Shown here: one piece after another, positions 57,720 through 64,000 of the stretch
How the letters are laid out: each line of letters opens with the position of its first letter
Numbering within the stretch: the stretch's first letter is position 1
Source of the DNA: Bradyrhizobium betae
Lineage (GTDB): Bacteria; Pseudomonadota; Alphaproteobacteria; Rhizobiales; Xanthobacteraceae
Reading direction: 5' to 3'
DNA length: 64,000 bases
NCBI RefSeq assembly: GCF_004123905.1
Contig: NZ_MZXW01000004.1
Location: 62,001 to 126,000, forward strand
Program-made: the position numbers and the translations under genes
The notes under the pieces: model-generated
Database searches by the model: none
Seen by the model: the letters and a program-made list of their open reading frames with translations, nothing else
Told to the model about the DNA's origin: nothing

Positions 57720-58427
57720 TTACATGCCCAGATAGGCTTTGCGTACGCGGTCGTCGGCGCGCAGCGTGTCGTTGTTGCCTTCGAGCACAACGTGGCCGGC
57801 TTCGAGAACGTAGCCGTGGTCGGCGGATTCCAGTGCTTCCGCCACACGCTGCTCGACCAGCAACATGGTCAGCCCGGACTGGCGCCGGATATCGATCAGC
57901 CGCTCGAAGATGAAGTCCGCGGTCGACGGCGCGAGCCCCATCGATGGCTCGTCCAGCATCAGCAGCTTTGGCGAGGAGGCGAGGCCGCGGCCGATCGCGA
58001 GCATCTGCTGCTGGCCGCCGGACATCGTGCCGGCGAACTGATCGCGGCGCTCCTTCAGCACCGGCAGCCATTCGAAGATGCGCTCGATATTGGATTGCCA
58101 GTCGCGCCGGCCGCTCTCGGTCATCGCGCCCATTTCCAAATTCTCCATCACGGTCAATGACGGGAACACCTGACGGCCCTCGGGGACGTGAGCGATGCCG
58201 AGATGGGCGCGCTGCGGCGGCGGGACCGCGAGGAGATCGACGCCGTCGAACATGATGGCTCCGCCGCTCGGCTTCACGATGCCGGAAATCGTCTTGAACA
58301 GCGTGGTCTTGCCGGCGCCGTTGGGTCCAACGATCGCAACGAACTGACCCGCGCCGACATTGATGGAGACGTCGTTCAGGACGGGTTTTGCCGAATAGCC
58401 CGCGCTCAATCCCTCAATTCGCAGCAT
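57720..58427 (-). CDS. LivF-type branched-chain amino acid ABC ATPase
   Basis: The 235-residue ATPase has Walker A GPNGAGKTTLFKTISGI, Q-loop HVPEGRQVFPSL, signature TMSGGQQQMLAIGRGLA, Walker B LLMLDEPSMGLAP, and the H-loop region LVEQRVAEAL, where Gln precedes Arg at the position often held by Asn. It overlaps the LivM-LivG fusion gene's end by 14 bases. It forms the second nucleotide-binding site of the importer. Confidence 0.9.
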   Translation of the reverse strand: MLRIEGLSAGYSAKPVLNDVSINVGAGQFVAIVGPNGAGKTTLFKTISGIVKPSGGAIMFDGVDLLAVPPPQRAHLGIAHVPEGRQVFPSLTVMENLEMGAMTESGRRDWQSNIERIFEWLPVLKERRDQFAGTMSGGQQQMLAIGRGLASSPKLLMLDEPSMGLAPSTADFIFERLIDIRRQSGLTMLLVEQRVAEALESADHGYVLEAGHVVLEGNNDTLRADDRVRKAYLGM

Positions 58428-60186
58428 GGCCTGCCCATTTCTTGCCGAGATAGGCCTCGATCACGCGGTTGTCGCGCGTCACCACTTCCGGCAGGCCTTC
58501 GGTGATGACGGCGCCATGGTCGAGCACGAGGAAGCGGTCGACCAGCCGGACCATCGCCTGCATGGTGTGCTCGATGATGGCGATGGTCATGCCGTCACGC
58601 GCGAGTTGCTGGATCACGGCGACGACCTCGTCCGCCTCGCCATGGCCGAGACCTGCGAGCGTCTCGTCGAGCAGCAGGATGCGGGGCTGGCCGGCGACGG
58701 CGCGGGCAAGCTCCATCAGCCGCAGTTCCTTGGTCGAGAGCTCGCCGGCGACACGATGGGCGACGGCGGAAAGACCGACGCGGGCAACTGCGTCGGCAGC
58801 GAACTGGCGCGCCTGGTCCTCGGTGCGGGCGCGCACGTAGGCGCCGACCACGACATTGTCGAGGATCGACATGCGCAGGAACGGCCGCATCACCTGGAAG
58901 GTGCGGCCGATGCCGGCCTCGCAGATCACGTGCGGCCGCTGGCCGGACATGTTGCGGCCGTCGATCAAGACCTCGCCCTGGCTCGGCTTCAGGAAGCCAT
59001 TGAGGAGGTTGAACAGCGTGGTCTTGCCCGCCCCGTTGGGGCCGATGATGCCGAGGATCTCGTTCTTGTGCAGCTGGAAGCTGACGTCCTGCACCGCCTT
59101 GAGCCCGCCGAAGGAGCGCGAGAGGCTGCGAACCTCGAGCACGACTTCGCCGGTGGCTGTGCGCTGTTGCGAGGCGGGCTTCAGTGTTGTGACATTGGTG
59201 GCCGCTGCTTCCGGCCTGTCGCTGACGTCGGTCTTGGATGCAGTCCGTTTGCGCCAGAGATCGCGCAGCTTCCAGAACAGGCCTTCCGGCGCCAACAGGA
59301 TGACGCAGACGATGGCAAGGCCGAAGATGACGCCCTGAATGCCGGGGATGCGCGCGCCCGCTTCCGCGTGCAGGATCTCGGCGAGCGGGATCAGGATCAC
59401 CGAGCCGATGACCGGGCCCCACACCGTGCCGACGCCGCCGAACATCGCGACCGTCAGCGCCTGAGCCGACACCAGCATGCCGAATACCGATGCCGGCGTC
59501 ACGACCAGCAGCACCTGTGCGTAGAACCCGCCGATGGCAGCGGCAATTGCGCCGCTCAGCGTGATCGCGCGCAGCTTCCAGGCCAGCGTGTTGATTCCTG
59601 CCGCCTCAGCCGCGGCCTCGTTCTGCTTGATCGCGAGCAGCGCCATGCCGAAGCGGGATCGCTCGATCACCTGCGTCAGCACGATGGTGGCCAGCATGAG
59701 TGCGAGCCCAAGCAGCGTATAGATGTGAGGATCGGCGAACTGCATGTAGGCGATCGGTGCGTCGCGCTTGATCGGAAGCGTCACTTCCTGGAAGCCGAGC
59801 CATTCGAACACGTAGAGAATGGCGAGCGGGTAGGCGAGCATCGCCAGCGCAAAGTAGTGGCCCTGCAGGCGGAATGTGGGGAAGCCGATCAGCAGCCCGG
59901 CGATGCCGCCGAGCATGGCGGCGATCGGGATCAGCAGCCACGGCGAGATGTTGAAATAGATCTGCCCGAGCGCGGTCGCGTAGGCGCCGATCCCGAAGAA
60001 GGCGGCGTGGCCGAACGAGATCAGCCCGGTGTAGCCGCTGAGCAGATTCCAGGACAGGCCGAACACCGCCCACACCGGCACCAGCGTCAGGATCAGCTGG
60101 TAATAGGAGTTGGTGACGCCCAGTGAGATCCCGGCATATGCGAGCGTGAAGAGCAGAGGAGGCAGCAGTGAGCGCATCGGGAGCAT
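58414..60186 (-). CDS. LivM-LivG fusion (ABC permease and ATPase in one chain)
   Basis: The 590-residue protein starts with a permease of about ten helices (residues 1-310; GYTGLISFGHAAFFGIGAYATAL, LLAIKQNEAAAEAAGINTLAWKLRAITLSGA). A linker of about 35 residues leads to a LivG-type ATPase: Walker A GPNGAGKTTLFNLLNGFL, Walker B ILLLDETLAGLG with Thr after Glu, and H-loop IIEHTMQAMVRLVD. The signature LSTKELRLMELARAV departs from LSxGQ. ATG 60186 is preferred over the GTG at 60192, which overlaps the LivH stop, because GAGAGGA is at the right distance. Such fusions fix the permease to its own ATPase. Confidence 0.88.
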   Translation of the reverse strand: MLPMRSLLPPLLFTLAYAGISLGVTNSYYQLILTLVPVWAVFGLSWNLLSGYTGLISFGHAAFFGIGAYATALGQIYFNISPWLLIPIAAMLGGIAGLLIGFPTFRLQGHYFALAMLAYPLAILYVFEWLGFQEVTLPIKRDAPIAYMQFADPHIYTLLGLALMLATIVLTQVIERSRFGMALLAIKQNEAAAEAAGINTLAWKLRAITLSGAIAAAIGGFYAQVLLVVTPASVFGMLVSAQALTVAMFGGVGTVWGPVIGSVILIPLAEILHAEAGARIPGIQGVIFGLAIVCVILLAPEGLFWKLRDLWRKRTASKTDVSDRPEAAATNVTTLKPASQQRTATGEVVLEVRSLSRSFGGLKAVQDVSFQLHKNEILGIIGPNGAGKTTLFNLLNGFLKPSQGEVLIDGRNMSGQRPHVICEAGIGRTFQVMRPFLRMSILDNVVVGAYVRARTEDQARQFAADAVARVGLSAVAHRVAGELSTKELRLMELARAVAGQPRILLLDETLAGLGHGEADEVVAVIQQLARDGMTIAIIEHTMQAMVRLVDRFLVLDHGAVITEGLPEVVTRDNRVIEAYLGKKWAGHAAN

Positions 60187-60188
60187 GG

Positions 60189-61124
60189 TCACGTCCTCTC
60201 GACCATGCGCCCGAAGAAGCCTCGCGGGCGGAAGAAGATGATGAGGAGGAAGACGGCGAAGATCGCGGCGTTTTGCAGTTGCGTCGGCAGGATCAGCGTC
60301 GACATCTGCTGCACGAGGCCGATCGTCATACCGCCCCAGAAGGCGCCGATGATGCTGCCCATGCCGCCGAGCACGACGCCGGCATACATGACGATCACGT
60401 ATTCCAGGCCAACGAAGGGATGGAACGGATAGTTGGTCGCGAGCAGGCCGCCGGCAATCGCCGTAATGCCGCAGCCGAGCGCGAAGGCGGTGCGGTGGGC
60501 GCGATCGACGTCGATGCCCATATAGGTCGCGGCGGTCGGGTTGTCAGCGGCAGCGCGGAGCGACTTGCCGATCCGTGTGCGCGTGATCAGCAGCGAAAGC
60601 AGGATCATGATCGCCAGCGAAACGATCATGTCGATGCTGCGCGCCATGTTGAGGAAGATGCTCATCTCGAAGAAGGGGCCGAGCTCCCAGGCCGAGCTCG
60701 ACAATGGCGTGCGGATCGAGGCCAGCACCGAACCGAAGACGATCAGGCCGCCGTTCTGCAGTATCAGCGCGACGCCGAGCGTGAGGATGAGCTGGGCGTA
60801 GTGGCCTTCGCCTTCGAGCGAGGCGGTGCGCGTGCCCGAAACGCGCGAGATCAGCGCCAGATGGACGAAATAGCCGAATACGGCAAGTACCGGTCCGGCC
60901 AGCAGGATCGCGACGAACGGCCCGACCGTATTGCCGAACAGCGCCTGGACCCCGACGGCGGTAAAGAGATAGAAGGCGGCGTACATGCCGAGCATCATGA
61001 AATCGCCATGAGCGAAGTTGATGACACGCATGACGCCGAAGATCAGGCCGAGCCCGACACACATCAGGCCGTAGACGGCCCCGATCAGAAGGCCCGCAGC
61101 GAGCGCTTGAAAGAATCCTTCCAT
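60189..61124 (-). CDS. LivH-type branched-chain amino acid ABC permease
   Basis: This 311-residue protein has eight or nine helices, beginning FFQALAAGLLIGAVYGLMCVGLGLIFGVMRVINFAHGDFMMLGMYAAFYL, the standard LivH start. The coupling loop contains TRIGKSLRAAADNPTAATYMGIDVDRAHRTAFALG. ATG 61124 has GGAGG at the right distance, and the longer frame to 61286 was rejected. It forms the membrane pore with the LivM part of the following fusion protein. Confidence 0.9.
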   Translation of the reverse strand: MEGFFQALAAGLLIGAVYGLMCVGLGLIFGVMRVINFAHGDFMMLGMYAAFYLFTAVGVQALFGNTVGPFVAILLAGPVLAVFGYFVHLALISRVSGTRTASLEGEGHYAQLILTLGVALILQNGGLIVFGSVLASIRTPLSSSAWELGPFFEMSIFLNMARSIDMIVSLAIMILLSLLITRTRIGKSLRAAADNPTAATYMGIDVDRAHRTAFALGCGITAIAGGLLATNYPFHPFVGLEYVIVMYAGVVLGGMGSIIGAFWGGMTIGLVQQMSTLILPTQLQNAAIFAVFLLIIFFRPRGFFGRMVERT

Positions 61125-61218
61125 CAGCCGCGCCTCCGCGCGAGGGCCGCGCTTGCTGCCGACGATATCAAGCTGGTCTTCACGTCGACCATGTTTCCCC
61201 CGTATTTCCCGGCATTTC

Positions 61219-62613
61219 TTATGATGCCGATCGTAAAACCCGTTCCGGCGCATCCAGACGACACTGCGCGGCGATGTCGCCGGCATTGCCGAGCTGCTCG
61301 CAGTCGTCGATGAGGTGTTCGAGCCGGTGCGCGCGGTCCTGGCCGAGGATGCTGGCTGCGGCGGCGCGAAAGCGCGCGCGAATATCTGAAGGCGTTGCGG
61401 CTATGACATCGGGCAAAGCGTGCCGGATGGTCCGGCCGCCGCGCAGATGCACGGTTACCTCCGCGCCCTGCTTGCCGGGGAATGCGGCGGTGAAGCCGAG
61501 ATCTGCCTCGAGCTCTGTCACCGAAACCAGTCGGATGATGTCGGCATCATCGAGTTCGGAATAGTTCTCCTCCTCGATTTCGCCCCGCGCCAGCGTCGCC
61601 GCGACGCTGAAGGGAATGCTCATCTTGGCCTGGAGCGCGTTGCGATAGGGGCCCATGGAGTCGCAACCGGGATAGCGAACGGCGGCGTCGGGCGCGCGAA
61701 TGACGACGTGGTCGATTTCCTCGGCGTCCGCAAGCTCGTGCGAGACGCGGAGTGCCGCTTGAGCGGCGGTCTGCGCGAAATTGCAGGCCGGGACCGGCTT
61801 GTTGTAGACGGCCATGATCTCGCTCCCGCCATCCGGGAAGAGCGCGATGGCGTCGGGCGCGGCCTGGCGCCGATAGGCGGCGAACAGGCCGGCTTCGCCC
61901 TCCAAAATCGTCTCCGAGCCGAAGGCCCCGGCTGCGGCAAGGCCGATGGCCCTGATCGCGTTGCCGGCTGCAAAACCCGGATGAAAATACATGTCGGAGC
62001 CGCCGGCATGCGGCCACTCGTTCAGCCCGCTGGATGTGTTGGCCGCAATCGCGATGGCGCTGGTCGCGGCGTCCTCGGACAGGCCGAGAGCGAAGCTCCC
62101 TGCGAGCGCCGCGCCAGGAGGCGCTACGAGGCCCGTCGGACGATAGAGGCGCGCGAGATCGGACGTCAGCAGCGCGCGGCCGATCCGCGCGCCGGCTTCA
62201 TAGCCGATGATGGCCGCGGTGAGCAGCTTCGCCCCATGCAGCGGCGACTGTTCCGATAGCGCGAGCAATGTCGGCCAGATCACGACGCCGTGGTGCGCGA
62301 TGCTGGCCGCGTGCATGTCTTCCCGCACGAGGCCGTGCCCCATCACGGCGTTGGCAAATGCAGCGTCGGCCGGTGAGGAGAGTTGCGACGTGCCGATGAT
62401 GGTCGCATTACCGCCGGCCTGTGCGATCGCAACCGCCTGACGGCTCCAGGGATGCTGGCCGGCCTCGAAAGCGCAGGACAAGAAGTCGAGTAGGCAGAGC
62501 TTTGCCTTGGCAATGACCTCCGGCCCGAAATCATCGAGATCAAGCGCAAGCACGCTCCGCGCCATCTGGCGCGCGAGCGGCACCTTGCCTGATCCGGTCG
62601 GGCCGATCGTCAT
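61219..62613 (-). CDS. MmgE/PrpD family protein, copy 1
   Basis: The 464-residue protein shows the family layout: an all-helical N-terminal domain (SVLALDLDDFGPEVIAKAKLCLLDFL, ADAAFANAVMGHGLVREDMH), then a smaller alpha/beta domain (KPVPACNFAQTAAQAALRVS, FSVAATLARGEI). Family members include 2-methylcitrate dehydratase, aconitate-like isomerases and cis-aconitate decarboxylase. The family's GHGLV.ED(M)H loop, typical of decarboxylases and dehydratases, is present. It is likely to dehydrate or isomerise a branched tri- or dicarboxylate in the same pathway as the HIBADH-like gene upstream. Confidence 0.87.
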   Translation of the reverse strand: MTIGPTGSGKVPLARQMARSVLALDLDDFGPEVIAKAKLCLLDFLSCAFEAGQHPWSRQAVAIAQAGGNATIIGTSQLSSPADAAFANAVMGHGLVREDMHAASIAHHGVVIWPTLLALSEQSPLHGAKLLTAAIIGYEAGARIGRALLTSDLARLYRPTGLVAPPGAALAGSFALGLSEDAATSAIAIAANTSSGLNEWPHAGGSDMYFHPGFAAGNAIRAIGLAAAGAFGSETILEGEAGLFAAYRRQAAPDAIALFPDGGSEIMAVYNKPVPACNFAQTAAQAALRVSHELADAEEIDHVVIRAPDAAVRYPGCDSMGPYRNALQAKMSIPFSVAATLARGEIEEENYSELDDADIIRLVSVTELEADLGFTAAFPGKQGAEVTVHLRGGRTIRHALPDVIAATPSDIRARFRAAAASILGQDRAHRLEHLIDDCEQLGNAGDIAAQCRLDAPERVLRSAS

Positions 62614-62643
62614 TGCAATCGCTCTCCCAAGGTTTTCGCGCGA

Positions 62644-63537
62644 TCAGCCGCGCATCTCCACCCCGGCCCACTCCTCGAGCACCTTTGCGATCGAGGTGAA
62701 GTCCGACGCCGCGCCGTATTTGGCGTTGGTGATCGCGAGCATCTGCCGCACCACCGCGCCGCAAACCATCGGCACGCCCATCGCCTCGGCCTCGTCCACG
62801 CACAGCCGCACGTCCTTGTAGGAAAGGCCGGTCGTGAATCCGAAATCGAACGTGCCGGGCAGCACCGCACGAGGGAATTTGTCTTCGGATGCGCTGTTGC
62901 GGCCGCTGCTGGCGTTGATGATGTCGATCAGCACTTTTGCGTTGACACCACCCTTGACGCCCATCGCGACCGCTTCGGAGGTGATCACGAGCGCTGCCGC
63001 CGCCATCAGATTATTGGCGAGCTTGGCCGTCTGTGCCACGCCGGGCTTGTCGCCGGTGTAGAACAGTTTGCCGAAGTTCTTCAGGATCGGCTGCACGGTG
63101 TCGTAAGTCGCCCGCGGGCAGGAGACCATCACGGCCAGCGTGCCATTGATGGCGCCCTTGATGCCGCCGCTCACGGGTGCATCGACCAGCGTCATGCCTT
63201 TGGCCTTCAGGCCTTCCGCAACGAGCTTTGCCGCGCCGGGACCCGAGGTCGACAGATCAATGACGATCTTGGCACGGTTGCCGCTGCTGATGCCGTCTTG
63301 GCCAAGCGTGACGGCCTTGACGATGTCGGGTGTCGGCAGGCTGGCGAGCACGATGTCGGAGCGCGAGGCGACGTCGGCCGGCGACTTTGCAAGTTGCGCG
63401 CCGCGCTTGACCAGCGGCTGGGTGGCCTCAGTCTGCGTGTCATAGATCACGAGCGAATAGCCCGCGTCGATCAATCGCCCCGCCATGGGGCCGCCCATGC
63501 GGCCCGTGCCGATTACGCCGAGAATCTCTCCCGCCAT
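62644..63537 (-). CDS. NAD(P)-dependent beta-hydroxyacid dehydrogenase (HIBADH-like)
   Basis: The 297-residue protein has the Rossmann motif LGVIGTGRMGGPMAGRLIDAGYSLVIYDTQ, substrate-binding LVDAPVSGGIKGAINGTLAVMV, the catalytic Lys in GVAQTAKLANNLMAAAAL, and a helical C-terminal domain with SSGRNSASEDKFPRAVLPGTFDFGFTTGLSYKD. It is most like 3-hydroxyisobutyrate, tartronate-semialdehyde or 2-hydroxy-3-oxopropionate reductases. It is the first gene of the 12-kb minus-strand operon and shares a promoter region with a divergent MmgE/PrpD gene. The ATG at 63537 has an AGGGAG ribosome-binding site. Confidence 0.9.
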   Translation of the reverse strand: MAGEILGVIGTGRMGGPMAGRLIDAGYSLVIYDTQTEATQPLVKRGAQLAKSPADVASRSDIVLASLPTPDIVKAVTLGQDGISSGNRAKIVIDLSTSGPGAAKLVAEGLKAKGMTLVDAPVSGGIKGAINGTLAVMVSCPRATYDTVQPILKNFGKLFYTGDKPGVAQTAKLANNLMAAAALVITSEAVAMGVKGGVNAKVLIDIINASSGRNSASEDKFPRAVLPGTFDFGFTTGLSYKDVRLCVDEAEAMGVPMVCGAVVRQMLAITNAKYGAASDFTSIAKVLEEWAGVEMRG

Positions 63538-63663
63538 CGTCTACTCCCTGTCGCGCGATCCCGTGACGGGCGCGCCTTCTTGATCTTGTCAAACCTGTTC
63601 GCCGGCCGGCCTCGTCGGCCGCCGTCGTCGTGGCGGCGGGGATCCCGCGCCAACGGGCCGGAT

Positions 63664-63698
63664 TGTTATGATTGCCAGACAAGCTGTCAAGCATAACA
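63664..63698. promoter_or_regulatory. 35-bp imperfect palindrome in a divergent promoter region
   Basis: The left arm TGTTATGATTGCCAG (63664-63678) matches the reverse complement of the right arm CTGTCAAGCATAACA (63684-63698) in 13 of 15 positions. The spacer is 5 bases. It lies 127 bases from the HIBADH-like start and 63 bases before the divergent MmgE/PrpD GTG. A dimeric regulator controlling both directions, for example the GntR/FCD protein at 52.5 kb, is likely. Confidence 0.6.
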
Positions 63699-63761
63699 TT
63701 TGGGGTCGACAGTTTGCCGCGGATCGGCATAAGGTCCGGGAAAACGAGGAAGACGCCCCGC

Positions 63762-64000
63762 GTGCCGCAAGTCCCAACTCCGAGTGTGAGCAAGACGCTC
63801 GCCGATGTCGTCGCGTCCTCGTCATGGGCCGACGTCGAGGTGCAGAGCCATGAGGCGCGGCGATCGATCCTCAATTTCTTTGCGACCGCGCTCGGCTCGG
63901 CGCGCGATCCCGTTGTCGTCGCAGCAATGCGTACGCTGTCGCCGTTCAGCGGCGCCGCGACATCGACGGTGATCGGTCACTCGCACCCGATGGACGCATT
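63762..64000 (+). CDS. MmgE/PrpD family protein, copy 2, N-terminal part (runs off window)
   Basis: A GTG at 63762 preceded by GAGGAAG opens a frame of about 80 residues to the window end. Its sequence (SKTLADVVASSSWADVEVQSHEARRSILNFFATALGSARDP and TVIGHSHPMDA) matches the start of MmgE/PrpD proteins. It is divergent from the operon that contains copy 1, with the palindrome between them. A GTG at 63786 is an alternative start. Two members of the family in opposite directions suggest two isomerisation or dehydration steps in one pathway. Confidence 0.75.
   Translation, partial: MPQVPTPSVSKTLADVVASSSWADVEVQSHEARRSILNFFATALGSARDPVVVAAMRTLSPFSGAATSTVIGHSHPMDA

Overview
The window reads as chromosomal sequence from a GC-rich alphaproteobacterium, most likely Bradyrhizobium or a close relative. 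This rests on codon use, on the density of Liv-type and sugar ABC importers, on a coxMSLDE-like molybdenum-hydroxylase cluster, and on a thu-like operon. No rRNA, tRNA, CRISPR array or intact mobile element was found. The assignment is inference, since no database could be searched.

Region A (1-9.9 kb) looks like a metal-handling locus. It holds a HupE/UreJ-type permease (cut by the window edge), a membrane-anchored PpiC-type isomerase, a secreted PHP-like DUF3604 protein with an Asp/His tail, a small exported protein, a TIGR02466-type 2OG-Fe(II) oxygenase, a membrane protein fused to a spermidine-synthase-like domain, and a TonB-dependent receptor. A perfect GTATGA-N16-TCATAC sequence, the classic NikR operator, lies just upstream of the receptor gene. 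This suggests a nickel-regulated uptake system, possibly with a small-molecule chelator. An orphan GspN-like gene follows.

Region B (10.9-17.7 kb) is a thu-like carbohydrate operon: binding protein, two permeases, a Gfo/Idh/MocA oxidoreductase, ThuA and a LacI regulator, with a divergent SDR. It lacks its own ABC ATPase.

Region C (17.8-39.9 kb, all minus strand) is the most unusual part. A Liv-type importer and an AraC regulator lead into a LivF/Tm-1-like (UPF0261) fusion and its TIM-barrel partner. Next come a giant flotillin with 44-residue (4x11) repeats, two SRPBCC (CoxG-like) proteins and a molybdenum hydroxylase. The large subunit of that hydroxylase is split in frame by one TAG directly followed by ATG. 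MoxR and CoxE-type maturation proteins follow, then an amidohydrolase, a metallo-beta-lactamase-fold hydrolase, an SMP-30/isochorismatase fusion and an azoreductase-like flavoprotein. The layout suggests import, hydroxylation and hydrolytic ring or lactone/amide cleavage of an unknown, probably N-heterocyclic or aromatic compound.

Region D (40.4-50.6 kb, plus strand) joins a complete ABC importer (binding protein, two permeases, a small membrane protein, two different ATPases) to a PTS-type dihydroxyacetone kinase (DhaL, DhaM, DhaK), a private HPr and enzyme I, and a small HTH regulator. The likely substrate is a short polyol or ketose, such as glycerol, dihydroxyacetone or a tetrulose. A perfect 10-bp inverted repeat precedes it.

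Region E (50.7-64 kb) is a second catabolic operon on the minus strand. It contains a 3-hydroxyisobutyrate-dehydrogenase-like enzyme, MmgE/PrpD, a Liv importer with a LivM-LivG fusion and tandem binding proteins, a carboxymuconolactone-decarboxylase-like protein, two SDRs, a GntR/FCD regulator and an orphan TctC-type binding protein. A 35-bp imperfect palindrome sits between it and a divergent second MmgE/PrpD gene that runs off the window. An SDR pseudogene lies next to this operon.
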